Below, in pieces: positions 18,729 through 28,500 of a stretch of 64,000 nucleotides of DNA. Where the stretch lies: positions 64,295 to 128,294 of the forward strand of contig NZ_KB907452.1 in the NCBI RefSeq assembly GCF_000382045.1, in the 5' to 3' direction. Each line of letters starts with the position of its first letter. Positions within the stretch are counted from its first letter, which is position 1. Position numbers and translations under genes: made by a program. The DNA comes from Variovorax atrisoli 110B (GTDB lineage: Bacteria; Pseudomonadota; Gammaproteobacteria; Burkholderiales; Burkholderiaceae_C). The notes beneath the pieces were generated by a model, which worked only from the letters and a program-made list of their open reading frames with translations, did not search any database and was not told where the DNA came from.

Positions 18729-19826
18729 TCAGCGCCCTGCCGCGGCAGTGGCCAGGGCCGCCAGCGTGTCGTCGATGCGGACCGGCTCGGTCGTCTTCAC
18801 CAGCGACTGCAACTGCTGCAGCAGCGTGGCGGCGGCCTGGGTGCGGCGCGATGCGGGGTCGAAATAGCGGTTGAGCGAAGCCGTCACCTGCGACAGCTCG
18901 CTGCGGGTGGCCTCCATCTGCCGCGACAGCAGCGACAGGCGCGCATTCAGCAGCTTCAGCTTCAGGTTCTCGCGCAGGAAGTACGACTGCTCGGGCGCCA
19001 GCAGGATCGCCTCGGGGGTCTGGATGCGGCCGACGCGCACCAGCGAGCGGGCCTCGCCCTGCACGCTGAGCAGCACGCGGCGCCACCACGGCGCATCGGC
19101 GGGAATGGGCTCGGGCTGCCACGCGTTGGTGCCGGTGCCGCGCACGGCCACCGCGTTGAGCGTGGGCAGGTCGTCGACGTTGCGCATCAGCTCGTCGAGC
19201 TTCTGCAGCGCCTCGGCACCGTCGCTGCTGGCGCTGCTGCGCAGGCGGTCGGCGTCGCGCTGCATGGCGCGCTGCAGGGGCGTGAGCCGGGGCTGCGCGG
19301 CGCGGGCGATGCGCGTGTCGCCGGCCTTCAGCGCGGCCAGCAGCGGCTCGACGCTGCCCGTGACCTGCGCCTGCTGCAGAGCGAGGCGCACGGCCGACTC
19401 GATGTCGACCACGAGGTTCTCGTCGCGCGAACGAGAAAGGCTCTGGATGAGCTCCTCGAGCTGCGAGCGCTGCAGCGCGACTTCGGCCACACGGGTCTCG
19501 ACCAGCGCGACGCGCGCCGAAGCGTCGCGCACCGTGTCGCTGGCCTGGCGGGCCAGCGTGCGTGCCTCCATCGACTGCGCGATGGCGTCGGCACTCTGGC
19601 GCGCGAGCTGCTCCTTCATGCCGCCGACCTTCTGCCAGAGCGCGATGGCCATCAGCAGCGCAGCGAGCGCCACCAGGGCCACGAGGCCGAAGCCGATGCG
19701 GGAGAGAAGCAGAGCGCCCGCGGCCTGCGCGGCAGGTGTCTGATGCGGTGCCAGCGGGGCGGGCACCGGCGCCGTGGCAGCGGATGGGGAGGAAGGGAGA
19801 TCGTCTGTGGGTGACGCGGCGCTCAT
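18729..19826 (-). CDS. hemX: HemX, uroporphyrinogen-III C-methyltransferase-like protein
   Basis: 365 residues from ATG 19826. There is a proline/alanine-rich cytoplasmic N-terminus, one membrane helix at about 42-64, a coiled coil at roughly 70-130, and then the conserved HemX domain. Despite the traditional name it has no SAM-binding methylase motifs and is unlikely to be catalytic. Its ATG overlaps the hemD stop by four bases (ATGA), so it is made with HemD. An in-frame upstream extension lies over the end of hemD and is rejected. Confidence 0.91.
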   Translation of the reverse strand: MSAASPTDDLPSSPSAATAPVPAPLAPHQTPAAQAAGALLLSRIGFGLVALVALAALLMAIALWQKVGGMKEQLARQSADAIAQSMEARTLARQASDTVRDASARVALVETRVAEVALQRSQLEELIQSLSRSRDENLVVDIESAVRLALQQAQVTGSVEPLLAALKAGDTRIARAAQPRLTPLQRAMQRDADRLRSSASSDGAEALQKLDELMRNVDDLPTLNAVAVRGTGTNAWQPEPIPADAPWWRRVLLSVQGEARSLVRVGRIQTPEAILLAPEQSYFLRENLKLKLLNARLSLLSRQMEATRSELSQVTASLNRYFDPASRRTQAAATLLQQLQSLVKTTEPVRIDDTLAALATAAAGR

Positions 19827-20596
19827 GCCAAGGATTCTATCGACGCGACCAGCGCCTCCAGCAGCGGCGTGCATACACGCAACGTCCCGAAACCCGCGCC
19901 ACGCGCGGCTTCGCCGATGCGTGCATGCGTGGCGACCGCGCTCGCGGCATGCCATTGCACACCGGGCATCGCGCGCTGCAGATTGCCGATCGCCTCGGAG
20001 CTGCTGAAGAGCCAGATCGCGCGGCCTTCGGCGCCGTCCATTGCGAGCCGGCGTTGTACGACGTCCAGCGAGGGCGGCAGCCTGCGATAGGCCACCACGG
20101 TGTCGCGATGGCCGCCGGCCGCATCGATCTCCCTGGCCAGCCAGTCGCGGCCGGCCGGACGGCCGGCCTCATCGCCGCCGCGCACGATCAGCACGCGAAC
20201 GCCGCTCGATACCTGCGCGTGGACGCGTTCCCAGAGCGCCTCGGAATCGAAGCGCGTGGCCCCGGGCGGCGGCGCGTCGATGGATTCCGGCGGCACGCCC
20301 GCACGCCGCAGGGCGCGCGTGGTGCCGGGGCCGGTGGCCCAGAAACGGCGCCCTGCGAGCGAATCGGCGGGGCCCCTGTGCTGGAAGAAATGCTCGACCG
20401 CCGTGGCGCTCACGAACATGAGCGCGGCATAGTCCGAGAGCTGCCGCCATGCTGTGCGCAGCGGCTCGATGTCGGTCGCGGGTTCGATCACGATCAGCGG
20501 CAGGGCCACGGCATCGAGCCCCGCGCCGCGCAGATCGATCACCCACTGCGCGGCTTCGCGCGCCGGCCGCGTGACGATGACGGGACGGCCGGTCAT
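19823..20596 (-). CDS. hemD: Uroporphyrinogen-III synthase
   Basis: Closes and inverts ring D of hydroxymethylbilane to give uroporphyrinogen III. 257 residues starting MTGRPVIVTRP, with the weakly conserved two-domain HemD pattern (LIVIEPATD, MFVSATAVEHFF, RVLIVRGGDEAGR, FSSSEAIGNL). The ATG at 20596 is preferred over an in-frame extension that would overlap hemC. It lies 16 bases after hemC and overlaps hemX by four bases. Confidence 0.94.
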   Translation of the reverse strand: MTGRPVIVTRPAREAAQWVIDLRGAGLDAVALPLIVIEPATDIEPLRTAWRQLSDYAALMFVSATAVEHFFQHRGPADSLAGRRFWATGPGTTRALRRAGVPPESIDAPPPGATRFDSEALWERVHAQVSSGVRVLIVRGGDEAGRPAGRDWLAREIDAAGGHRDTVVAYRRLPPSLDVVQRRLAMDGAEGRAIWLFSSSEAIGNLQRAMPGVQWHAASAVATHARIGEAARGAGFGTLRVCTPLLEALVASIESLA

Positions 20597-20612
20597 ACGA
20601 CGACCACCGGTG

Positions 20613-21518
20613 TCAGTGGGCTCCGCCTGCACGCAGAAGTGCCGCGGCGTGCTCGCCGAGCGCCTCGGCCTGCGCGAAGTCGCCGGCCGCGGCCAGCGCA
20701 TGCACCTTCACCAGCGCGGTGGTGCCTTCGGGGTCGCCCCAGGCGGCGTCAATGCGCAACGAGCCGTCGGCTTGCCAGCGAGCGTGCGCCGCCAGCGGCA
20801 TGGAGCAGCTGCCGCCCATTGCGCGGCTCACGGCGCGCTCGGCGGCGGTCGAGAGCCAGTCGCCCCTGTGGGCCAGCGAGCCCAGCAGCTCGATGAGGTC
20901 CTTGCGGTCGGCGCGCACCTCGATGCCGAGCGCACCCTGCCCCGCGGCGGGCAGCATGGTGTCGGCATCGAAGGCCACGCGGATTCGGCCTTCGAGCCCC
21001 AGCCGCTTGAGCCCGGCCGCGGCCAGCACGATGGCGTCGTACTGACCTTCATCGAGCTTGCGCAGCCGGGTGTCGAGGTTGCCTCGCAGCGGTTCGATGC
21101 GCAGGTCGGGCCGCCGCGCGCGCAGCAGCGCCACGCGGCGCAGGCTGGAGGTGCCGACGACGGCGCCCTGCGGCAGCGCGTCGAGCGATTCGTAGCGAGA
21201 GGAGACGAGCGCGTCGCGCGGGTCTTCGCGCTCCAGCACGCAGGCCAGCACGAAGCCCTCGGGCAGGTCCATCGGCACGTCCTTCAGCGAATGGACGGCG
21301 ATGTCGGCGCGCCCTTCTTCGAGGGCGAGTTCGAGTTCCTTCACGAAGAGCCCCTTGCCGCCCACCTTGCTGAGCGTGCGGTCGAGGATCTGGTCGCCGG
21401 TGGTCGTGAGGCCCAGCAGGCTGACGGTGTGGCCTCTTTCTTGCAAAAGCGCCTGCACATGTTCGGCTTGCCAGAGTGCCAGGCGGCTTTCGCGCGTGGC
21501 GATGACGATATTGCTCAA
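20613..21518 (-). CDS. hemC: Hydroxymethylbilane synthase (porphobilinogen deaminase)
   Basis: Joins four porphobilinogens into the linear tetrapyrrole. 301 residues from a TTG start at 21518, where GAGG lies six bases upstream; a second TTG four codons earlier has no ribosome site and no nearby ATG exists. Family signatures are [15 protein letters not shown] at the start, [10 protein letters not shown], the catalytic aspartate D80 in HSLKDVP, TSSLRR, and C238 in GGSCSMPLA, which holds the dipyrromethane cofactor. First gene of hemCDXY and divergent from ppc. Confidence 0.96.
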   Translation of the reverse strand: MSNIVIATRESRLALWQAEHVQALLQERGHTVSLLGLTTTGDQILDRTLSKVGGKGLFVKELELALEEGRADIAVHSLKDVPMDLPEGFVLACVLEREDPRDALVSSRYESLDALPQGAVVGTSSLRRVALLRARRPDLRIEPLRGNLDTRLRKLDEGQYDAIVLAAAGLKRLGLEGRIRVAFDADTMLPAAGQGALGIEVRADRKDLIELLGSLAHRGDWLSTAAERAVSRAMGGSCSMPLAAHARWQADGSLRIDAAWGDPEGTTALVKVHALAAAGDFAQAEALGEHAAALLRAGGAH

Positions 21519-21554
21519 GACCAGCCTCAAAAGTACGTGTTCAAAACCGCGGGA

Positions 21555-21577
21555 ATGCTAGCATGTTGCGCCGCAAC
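21555..21577. promoter_or_regulatory. Abutting palindromes in the hemC/ppc divergent gap
   Basis: ATGCTAGCAT (21555-21564) is immediately followed by GTTGCG-C-CGCAAC (21565-21577). Both are perfect dyads, centred between the hemC start (21518) and ppc start (21622), where operators for either gene would be expected. No known regulator site is recognised. Confidence 0.4.
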
Positions 21578-21621
21578 AACGAAGACGGCACTCCATTCAA
21601 GAAGTCCAGGACAAACATCGA

Positions 21622-24465
21622 ATGAAAGCCAGCAAGACACCTGCTCCGCCCAAGCGCCGCCAGGCCGAAGACCAGCCTCTGATCGAAGACATCCGGCTGT
21701 TGGGCCGGATCCTCGGCGACGTGATCCGGGAGCAGGAGGGAGAAGAGACATATGCACTGGTCGAGAAGATCCGCACTCTCTCCGTGGCTTTCCGCCGCGA
21801 TGCGGACCAGGCGGCCGACCGGGCGCTGAAAAACCTGCTCAAGGGGCTGAGCGCCGCCGAGACGGTGCGCGTGATCCGCGCCTTCACCTACTTCAGCCAC
21901 CTGGCCAATCTTGCCGAGGACCGCCACCAGATCCGCCGCCGCACCGAGACCGAGCGCGCCGGCGAGAGCGTCGAGGGCGACCTGCAGACCGCGCTCGCTC
22001 GCATCCGCAAGGCCGGCGTGAAGCCCGACGAGATCGTCGCCTCGCTGGCCCGCAGCTATGTCTCGCCGGTGCTCACCGCACACCCCACCGAAGTGCAGCG
22101 CAAGAGCATCCTCGATGCCGAACGCGCCATCGCGCAGCTGCTGACCGTGCGCGACGAGATCCGGCTGCGCCAGAGCGCCTACGCCTCGGGCAAGGACACG
22201 CTCACGCCGCTGGAGTTCGCCGAAAACGAAACGCAGATCCGCATCCGCGTCACGCAGATCTGGCAGACGCGCATCCTGCGCTTCTCCAAGCTCACGGTGG
22301 CCGACGAGATCGAGAACGCGCTGAGCTACTACGAAGCCACCTTCCTGCGCGAGATCCCGCGCGTGTACGCCGACCTCGAGAAGGCGCTGGCACATGGCGG
22401 CCAGGTGCCTTCGGTGGCGCCCTTCCTGCGCATGGGGCAGTGGATCGGCGGCGACCGCGACGGCAACCCGAACGTCACGGCCGAGACGCTCGAATACGCC
22501 CTGAGCCGCCAGTGCGAGCTGGCGCTGCGCTACTACCTCACCGAGGTGCACTACCTCGGCAGCGAGCTGTCGCTGTCGGCCACGCTGGTCGACGTGTCGG
22601 TGGAGATGCAGGCACTCGCCGAACGCTCGCCCGACACCAGCGAGCACCGCAAGGACGAGCCCTATCGCCGCGCGCTCACCGGCGTGTACGCGCGCCTGGC
22701 GGCCACGCTGCGCGAGCTCACCGGCGGCGAGGCCGCGCGACACGCCGTCGCGCCGCAGAACCCGTACAAGAGCGCGGAAGAATTCCTGGCCGACCTGCGC
22801 ACGGTGGCCGAGTCGCTGGAGGAAAAGCACGGCAGCGTGCTGGCCGCGCCGCGCCTCTTGCCGCTGATCCGCGCGGTGGAAGTGTTCGGCTTCCACCTGG
22901 CCACGGTCGACCTGCGCCAGAGCTCCGACAAGCACGAGGCGGTGATCGCCGAGCTGCTGGCCACCGCGCGCATCGAGCCTTCGTATGCATCGCTGGCCGA
23001 AGAGGCCAAGCAGACGCTGCTGCTGAAGCTGCTCGACGACGCCCGCCCGCTGCGCGTGCCCGATGCCGACTACTCGCCGCTCGCGAAGAGCGAGCTGGCC
23101 ATCTTCGCGGCCGCCCGTACCGCGCGCGCACGCTACGGCGCCGCCGCCATCCGCCACTACATCATCAGCCACACCGAGACGGTGAGCGACCTGCTCGAGG
23201 CCCTGCTGCTGCAGAAGGAAGCGGGCCTGCTGCGCGGCGCGATGGACGGCAAGGCCACCTGCGACCTGATCGTGGTGCCGCTGTTCGAGACCATCGAGGA
23301 CCTGCGCAACGCCGCACCCATCGTGCGCGCCTTCTACGCGCTGCCGAACATCCAGGCGCTCATCGAGCGCTCGGGCGCCGAGCAGGACGTGATGCTGGGC
23401 TACTCCGACAGCAACAAGGACGGCGGCATCTTCACCAGCAACTGGGAGCTGTACCGCGCGGGCATCGCGCTGGTGTCGCTCTTCGACGAGCTGAACAGGA
23501 AGAAGACCAACCCGATTCGCCTGCGCATGTTCCACGGCCGCGGCGGCACGGTGGGCCGCGGCGGCGGCCCGAGCTACCAGGCCATCCTCGCGCAGCCGCC
23601 GGGCACGGTGCGCGGACAGATCCGCCTGACCGAGCAGGGCGAAGTCATCGGCTCGAAGTACGCCAACCGCGAGATCGGCCGGCGCAACCTCGAGACGCTG
23701 GTGGCCGCCACGCTGGAGGCCACGCTGCTGCCGCAGGGCAAGTCGGCGCCGGCCAATTTCCTCTCGGCCGCGAGCGAACTCTCGGCGGCGAGCATGGCCG
23801 CCTACCGCAAGCTGGTCTACGAGACGCCGGGCTTCGGCGACTACTTCTTCGGCTCCACGCCGATCCGCGAGATCGCCGAGCTCAACATCGGCTCGCGCCC
23901 CGCCTCGCGCAACCCGAGCCACAAGATCGACGACCTGCGCGCGGTGCCGTGGAGCTTCAGCTGGGGCCAGTGCCGCCTCACGATTCCGGGCTGGTTCGGT
24001 TTCGGCTCGGGCGTGGAGCAGTTCCTCGCCGCCGCAGGCAACGCGGCCGGGCGCAAGGAGCGCCAGGCGCTGCTGCAGCGCATGTACGCGCAGTGGCCCT
24101 TCTTCCGCACCCTGCTGTCGAACATGGACATGGTTCTCGCCAAGAGCGACCTCGCGCTGGCCTCGCGCTATGCCGAGCTGGTGACCGACCGCAAGCTGCG
24201 CCAGAAGGTGTTCTCGATGATCGAGGCCGAGTGGCACCGCACCTCCGACGCGCTCACGCTCATCACCGGCGCCAAGCAGCGGCTCGAAGGCAATGCCGAG
24301 ATGCAGCGCTCGGTGCGCCACCGCTTCCCGTACATCGACCCGCTGCACCACCTGCAGGTGGAGCTGATGCGCCGCTACCGCGCGGGCGATGGCGGCGAGC
24401 GGCTGCAGCGCGGCATCCACATCTCGATCAACGGTGTGGCGGCGGGCCTGCGCAATACCGGCTGA
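21622..24465 (+). CDS. ppc: Phosphoenolpyruvate carboxylase
   Basis: Anaplerotic carboxylation of phosphoenolpyruvate to oxaloacetate. 947 residues, full length. Catalytic H154 lies in [13 protein letters not shown]; the glycine/aspartate loop [24 protein letters not shown], the mobile loop [14 protein letters not shown] (637-650) and the C-terminal [14 protein letters not shown] are all present. It is monocistronic: divergent from hemC and closed by a strong terminator 20 bases after its stop. Confidence 0.97.
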   Translation: MKASKTPAPPKRRQAEDQPLIEDIRLLGRILGDVIREQEGEETYALVEKIRTLSVAFRRDADQAADRALKNLLKGLSAAETVRVIRAFTYFSHLANLAEDRHQIRRRTETERAGESVEGDLQTALARIRKAGVKPDEIVASLARSYVSPVLTAHPTEVQRKSILDAERAIAQLLTVRDEIRLRQSAYASGKDTLTPLEFAENETQIRIRVTQIWQTRILRFSKLTVADEIENALSYYEATFLREIPRVYADLEKALAHGGQVPSVAPFLRMGQWIGGDRDGNPNVTAETLEYALSRQCELALRYYLTEVHYLGSELSLSATLVDVSVEMQALAERSPDTSEHRKDEPYRRALTGVYARLAATLRELTGGEAARHAVAPQNPYKSAEEFLADLRTVAESLEEKHGSVLAAPRLLPLIRAVEVFGFHLATVDLRQSSDKHEAVIAELLATARIEPSYASLAEEAKQTLLLKLLDDARPLRVPDADYSPLAKSELAIFAAARTARARYGAAAIRHYIISHTETVSDLLEALLLQKEAGLLRGAMDGKATCDLIVVPLFETIEDLRNAAPIVRAFYALPNIQALIERSGAEQDVMLGYSDSNKDGGIFTSNWELYRAGIALVSLFDELNRKKTNPIRLRMFHGRGGTVGRGGGPSYQAILAQPPGTVRGQIRLTEQGEVIGSKYANREIGRRNLETLVAATLEATLLPQGKSAPANFLSAASELSAASMAAYRKLVYETPGFGDYFFGSTPIREIAELNIGSRPASRNPSHKIDDLRAVPWSFSWGQCRLTIPGWFGFGSGVEQFLAAAGNAAGRKERQALLQRMYAQWPFFRTLLSNMDMVLAKSDLALASRYAELVTDRKLRQKVFSMIEAEWHRTSDALTLITGAKQRLEGNAEMQRSVRHRFPYIDPLHHLQVELMRRYRAGDGGERLQRGIHISINGVAAGLRNTG

Positions 24466-24485
24466 CGCGCCTGTGCGCGCACCGA

Positions 24486-24521
24486 ACGAAGACGGGCCTG
24501 CGCGCCCGTCTTCGTTTTTTT
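24486..24521 (+). terminator. Intrinsic terminator of ppc
   Basis: ACGAAGACGGGC (24486-24497) pairs with GCCCGTCTTCGT (24504-24515): 12-bp perfect stem, six-base loop, followed by a run of seven T. Confidence 0.95.
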
Positions 24522-24542
24522 GGCGGCGCATAGACTCACAGC

Positions 24543-24568
24543 CCCACCCACCCATCCATCCATCCATC
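24543..24568 (+). repeat. Tetranucleotide tract upstream of the GFA-type gene
   Basis: Three CCCA units followed by three TCCA units and a partial one, ending 21 bases before the start codon at 24590. Confidence 0.7.
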
Positions 24569-24589
24569 GCGACCGAAAAAGGAAAAGCC

Positions 24590-24991
24590 ATGAAGGGCTC
24601 CTGCCTGTGCGGCACCGTCCGCTACGAGGCCGCGCGCCTCGCCGGCCCCATCGTCCACTGCCATTGCCAGACCTGCCGCAAGGCGCACAGCGCCGCGTTC
24701 ACCACCACCGCGCGCGTCGACCGCCCCGACTTCCGCTGGACCGCAGGCGAAGAAGCGATCGGCTCCTTCGAGTCGACGCCCGGCAAGCTGCGCCACTTCT
24801 GCACCCGCTGCGGCACGCACCTCGTGGCCGAGTGGGTGGGCAAGCCCCAGGTCATCCTGCGTCTGGGCTCGCTCGACGAAGACCCGGGCCAGCGCCCCGC
24901 CTCGCACATCTGGACATCGCACGAGGTGCCGTGGCTCGACCACGCGAGCGAAGTCCCGTCCTTCCCCGAAGCGCCGCCGGCCAAGGCATGA
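24590..24991 (+). CDS. GFA (CENP-V/GFA) family zinc protein
   Basis: 133 residues of the glutathione-dependent formaldehyde-activating enzyme fold. Zinc ligands are visible as C5-x-C7 (CLCG), C24-x-C26-x-x-C29 (CHCQTC) and C71-x-x-C74 (CTRCGTH). Most family members of this length have no proven function, and true formaldehyde activation should not be assumed. AAGGAA precedes the ATG. It is followed four bases after its stop by a membrane-protein gene, so the two probably share a transcript. Another member of the family lies at 63465. Confidence 0.88.
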   Translation: MKGSCLCGTVRYEAARLAGPIVHCHCQTCRKAHSAAFTTTARVDRPDFRWTAGEEAIGSFESTPGKLRHFCTRCGTHLVAEWVGKPQVILRLGSLDEDPGQRPASHIWTSHEVPWLDHASEVPSFPEAPPAKA

Positions 24992-24995
24992 GCGC

Positions 24996-25538
24996 ATGAG
25001 CACCAAGACAGGCTCTCGCCGCAGGCTCATCGTCGTCATCCTTCTTTGCGTTGCGGTGGCCGGCGCGGTGGTGCGGCACTACGCGGCACCGGGCTCCACC
25101 ACGCGCGACATCGCGACGCTGCTGATGGTGCTGTGGGTGCCGATCATCGGCAACGTGATCGCATGGCTCATCGGCAAGTGGCCGCGCCGCAAGCCGCCGG
25201 CGGCACCGCCGGGCTTCGATGCGCTGGAGGCCTTCACGCCGGCCGCGCTCGCGGAGATCACTTTCCGCAAGCCCGCCCTGCCCTCGCAGGACACACCCAT
25301 CGCACCGGGCGAATACCGCTGCGCGCTGGTGCTCGACAAGGAAGGCTTCTCGGCCCGCTGGATGGTGCCGGCGGGCGATGCGCTGCAGCGCGGCGCACCG
25401 GCCGCGCTCGAAGTCGAGTTCCTCTCGCCCGCCATCGCGCTGCCGCGCTTCCAGCCCGGTACGAACTTTCGCGTACTGATCGGCGATTCCTTCGTGGCCG
25501 ACGGCCGCATATTGGAGCTGCGGCCGGTGCAAGACTAG
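24996..25538 (+). CDS. Hypothetical membrane protein
   Basis: 180 residues, not recognised. Two hydrophobic helices (about 10-28 and 37-60) with a basic segment (KWPRRKPP) after the second, then a soluble domain of about 115 residues. That domain is likely beta-rich, with alternating patterns such as YRCALVLDKEGFSARWMVP and FRVLIGDSFVADGRILEL, resembling a small barrel of elongation-factor type. It is cotranscribed with the GFA-type gene. No catalytic motif is visible. Confidence 0.7.
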   Translation: MSTKTGSRRRLIVVILLCVAVAGAVVRHYAAPGSTTRDIATLLMVLWVPIIGNVIAWLIGKWPRRKPPAAPPGFDALEAFTPAALAEITFRKPALPSQDTPIAPGEYRCALVLDKEGFSARWMVPAGDALQRGAPAALEVEFLSPAIALPRFQPGTNFRVLIGDSFVADGRILELRPVQD

Positions 25539-25719
25539 GCCTTCCGGGCCGCCTCGCGGATGGCCTTGGCCATCAAAACAGCCCATTGTTCATCACCGGG
25601 AAACTGTCTGCTGCCGCGCGGCCCCTTTGTCGCGAAGGCGACGGCTCGCACACTCCATGCCTCTTCAACGGCATCGGTGCGCGCGCCGGCGCCGACGCTC
25701 CAAAGGACAACTCCCCATC

Positions 25720-26961
25720 ATGATGAATTCACCCAGCAGCAACCCGTGCATCGACGAGCTCGGGGCGCCTGCGCAGCCCGTGCCGGCCTCGCGCTCCGCA
25801 TGGCTCGCCGTCGGCTCCATCGCCGTCGGCACCTTCGCGATGGTCTCGACCGAGTTCATGCCCATCGGCCTTCTCACCGACATCGCGCGCGGCCTCAACG
25901 TGTCCGACGGCACGGCCGGCCTCATGGTCACCATGCCCGGCGTGCTGGCCGCGTTCGCGGGCCCGGCGCTCATCGTGGCTTCGGGCAAGCTCGATCGCCG
26001 CACCGTGCTGATCGCACTCACCACGCTGCTGATCGCGTCGAACCTGCTCGCGGCCTTCGCCCCCAACTTCGCCACCATGCTGGTGGCCCGCCTGCTGCTC
26101 GGCCTGTGCGTGGGCGGCTTCTGGACCTTCGCGCCCGCCGCCGCAACGCAGCTGGTCCCGCACGCCTCGCAGGCGCGCGCGATGTCGATCGTGCTGGCCG
26201 GCGTGTCGGCCGCCACGGTGCTCGGCGTGCCCGCGGGCTCCTTCCTCGGCACGCAGTTCGGCTGGCGCGCATCGTTCGCGGTGACGGGCGCGCTCGCCGC
26301 CGCGGTGCTGCTGGTGCAGCTGTGGCTGCTGCCCGCCATTCCGCCGGTGCGTGCCATCGGCGCACGCGACCTGCTCACGCCGCTCACGCGCCGCATGGCG
26401 CAGGTGGGTCTGCTCGCGGTGCTGTTCTTCATCGCCGGCCACTTCGCGGCCTACACCTACCTGAAGCCGCTGCTGCAGCAGGTGTTCGGCCTCGCGCCCA
26501 ACTCGGTGTCGACGCTGCTGCTGGTCTATGGCGCAGTGGGCTTCATCGGCACCTTCCTCGGCGGCAGCCTGGTGGCGCGCAGCGTGCGTGCCACCACCCT
26601 GCTGGCGGCGCTGATGCTCGCCACCGCGCTGCTGCTGACGACGGTGATCGGCTCGGGCTTCGTGCCGGGCGCAGTGGTGGTCGTGATCTGGGGCGTGGCC
26701 TTCGGCCTGATCCCGGTGGCGCTCACCGGCTGGATGATGGAAGCGGTGCCCGACGCGCCCGAGGCCGGCCAGGCCCTTCTGGTGAGCGGTTTCCAGGTGG
26801 CGATCGCCTCCGGCGCGCTGATCGGCGGCGTGACGGTCGACAACTTCGGCATCTCCAGCGCGATGGTGCTCAGCGGCGTGCTGGTGCTGATCGCGGCGCT
26901 GATCGTCGGCACGCTGGGACGCGCGCGCGGCGGCGCTTCGCTGGCCGCCATTCCCGAATAA
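25720..26961 (+). CDS. MFS transporter, DHA1 (AraJ/sugar-efflux-like) family
   Basis: 413 residues, about twelve membrane segments. The first helix ends FAMVSTEFMPIGLLTDIA, a pattern characteristic of the AraJ/SotB/YdhP branch of DHA1 exporters. ATG 25720 is immediately followed by a second in-frame ATG; AAAGGA lies 12 bases upstream. It converges with the LysR gene ending at 26983, whose 3' end forms a strong hairpin. The substrate cannot be told. Confidence 0.87.
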   Translation: MMNSPSSNPCIDELGAPAQPVPASRSAWLAVGSIAVGTFAMVSTEFMPIGLLTDIARGLNVSDGTAGLMVTMPGVLAAFAGPALIVASGKLDRRTVLIALTTLLIASNLLAAFAPNFATMLVARLLLGLCVGGFWTFAPAAATQLVPHASQARAMSIVLAGVSAATVLGVPAGSFLGTQFGWRASFAVTGALAAAVLLVQLWLLPAIPPVRAIGARDLLTPLTRRMAQVGLLAVLFFIAGHFAAYTYLKPLLQQVFGLAPNSVSTLLLVYGAVGFIGTFLGGSLVARSVRATTLLAALMLATALLLTTVIGSGFVPGAVVVVIWGVAFGLIPVALTGWMMEAVPDAPEAGQALLVSGFQVAIASGALIGGVTVDNFGISSAMVLSGVLVLIAALIVGTLGRARGGASLAAIPE

Positions 26962-26982
26962 GCGCAAGCAGCAGCTTCGCGA

Positions 26983-27897
26983 TCAGTGGCGGCCGGGCTT
27001 TCCGGCCGCCACGATCGCATCCAGCACCACGCGCAACGCCTTGCTGACAGGCTTGTCGCGCCGCACCACGATCGCCAGCGCGCGGTGCATGCGCGGGTTC
27101 AGCCGGCTGGCCTTCAGCTCCGGGTGCGCGCCACGGCCCGTCATCGCCATGCCGGGCACGATGGCGTAGCCCAGCCCCGCGGCCACCATCTCCTTCATAG
27201 CCTCCACGCTGCCCAGCTCCATCACCGGCCGAGGCTGCAGGCCCTCGGCGGCGAACCAGCGGTCGACCAGCTTGCGCGTGTTGGCCGCGGGCTCGAAAAG
27301 CACCAGCGGCAGGCAGGCCAGGTCGCGCGGCGAGACTCTCGCCTTCAGCGGTGCGAGGTCATGCCGGCCGATGGCGACGAATTCGTCGTCGAGCACGGGC
27401 ATCACCGCCAGCGAGCGCCCGGCCGCGGGCAGCGTGACCAGCGCGAGGTCGAGGCTGTTCTCTTCCACCTTGCGCGCCTGGTCCTCGGTATTGCCGGTGC
27501 TGACCACCACGCCCAGTTCGGGAAAGCGCTCGCGCAGCCCGCGCAGCACGGCAGGCAGGAAGTGCAGGCAGGCCGTCGCGCCCGTGCCCAGCCGCACGCG
27601 GCCCGCAACGCCGCTGGCGTGGTCGGCGAGCGCGTCGATGGCGTTTTCCACCGCGGTCTCGATGTTCTGTGCGTGGCGCAGCAGCTCCATGCCTGCAGGC
27701 GTGGCCTGCGCGCGCTTGCCCACGCGCTCCACCAGGCGCACCGCCAGCCGGCGTTCGAGCTGGCGGATCTGCAGGCTCACGGCCGGCTGCGAAAGGCCCA
27801 GCCTGTCTGCCGCGGCCGAGAAGCTGCCGGTTTCGATGACGAGCGCGAAGGACCGGAGCTGGTCGAGGTTGAGCGATTTATCCAAAGTTTTTCTCAT
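26983..27897 (-). CDS. LysR family transcriptional regulator
   Basis: 304 residues from ATG 27897 (an ATG at 27906 and a GTG at 27924 are alternatives). Helix-turn-helix at LDQLRSFALVIETGSFSAAADRLGLSQPAVSLQIRQLERRL, then a substrate-binding-type domain. It is divergent from a GNAT/MFS gene pair, which is the likely target. The gap carries a short perfect dyad. The final nine codons form an 11-bp hairpin (26986-27012). Confidence 0.92.
   Translation of the reverse strand: MRKTLDKSLNLDQLRSFALVIETGSFSAAADRLGLSQPAVSLQIRQLERRLAVRLVERVGKRAQATPAGMELLRHAQNIETAVENAIDALADHASGVAGRVRLGTGATACLHFLPAVLRGLRERFPELGVVVSTGNTEDQARKVEENSLDLALVTLPAAGRSLAVMPVLDDEFVAIGRHDLAPLKARVSPRDLACLPLVLFEPAANTRKLVDRWFAAEGLQPRPVMELGSVEAMKEMVAAGLGYAIVPGMAMTGRGAHPELKASRLNPRMHRALAIVVRRDKPVSKALRVVLDAIVAAGKPGRH
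26986..27012. terminator. GC hairpin at the MFS/LysR convergence
   Basis: GTGGCGGCCGG-GCTTT-CCGGCCGCCAC: 11-bp perfect stem, five-base loop, within the last codons of the LysR gene and 25 bases after the MFS stop. Without a T-run it is at best a weak terminator or a transcript-end stabiliser for the MFS gene. Confidence 0.45.
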
Positions 27898-27928
27898 GCC
27901 CTGCATAGGCAGACGAAGCTTCACTTAT

Positions 27929-27941
27929 CGATGGCGCATCG
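27929..27941. promoter_or_regulatory. Dyad between LysR and GNAT genes
   Basis: CGATG-GCG-CATCG, perfect 5-base arms, in the 58-base gap between the divergent starts (27897 and 27956). Candidate regulator site; short enough to be chance. Confidence 0.3.
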
Positions 27942-27955
27942 TCAAGATCGGGGCC

Positions 27956-28489
27956 ATGTCATCGCCATCCCCTGCTCCGCTTGCTTCCGCCACGGTCGAG
28001 ATCCTCGACGCCACGCCGCATCACATGGCGGCCGTGCAGTCCATCTACAGCCACTACGTGCTGCACGACCTGTGCTCCTTCGAGGAAGAAGTGCCGTCCG
28101 TCGAGCAGATGCAGCAGCGCCGCGCCGACGTGATCGCGCGCGGCATGCCCTACCTCGTGGCACTGCTCGACGGCGAAGTCGCCGGCTATGCCTACGCCAC
28201 CGCCTACCGCGCCCGCTCGGCCTACCGGCACTCGGTGGAAGACTCGGTCTACGTCGCGCAGGGCATGCACGGCCACGGCATCGGCAAGGCGCTGCTGCGC
28301 GAGGTGATCCGGCGCTGCACCGACTCCGGCTTCACGCAGATGGTCGCCTGCGTGGGCAACAGCGCCAACACGGGCTCGCTGCGGCTGCACGAAAGCCTGG
28401 GCTTCGTGCAGGTCGGCGTGCTGCGCAACATCGGCTTCAAGTTCGGCCGCTGGGTCGACACGGTGCTGATGCAGCGCGCCCTGCGCTGA
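27956..28489 (+). CDS. GNAT N-acetyltransferase, phosphinothricin-acetyltransferase type
   Basis: 177 residues. The N-terminal HHMAAVQSIYSHYVLHDLCSFEEEVPS and the acetyl-CoA loop VAQGMHGHGIGKALL (residues 100-114) match the Pat/YncA (MnaT) branch of GNAT enzymes, which acetylate amino-acid analogues such as phosphinothricin or methionine sulfone/sulfoximine. The NSANTGSLRLHESLGF segment (135-150) is typical. It is followed after 11 bases by an MFS gene and is divergent from LysR, so a detoxify-or-export unit is plausible. Confidence 0.88.
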   Translation: MSSPSPAPLASATVEILDATPHHMAAVQSIYSHYVLHDLCSFEEEVPSVEQMQQRRADVIARGMPYLVALLDGEVAGYAYATAYRARSAYRHSVEDSVYVAQGMHGHGIGKALLREVIRRCTDSGFTQMVACVGNSANTGSLRLHESLGFVQVGVLRNIGFKFGRWVDTVLMQRALR

Positions 28490-28500
28490 GGCCCGCCGTC

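Noticed and set aside
21541..24615. A 1024-residue open frame antisense to ppc
   Set aside because: Shadow of a full-length ppc with intact catalytic motifs; the frame also runs through the ppc terminator.
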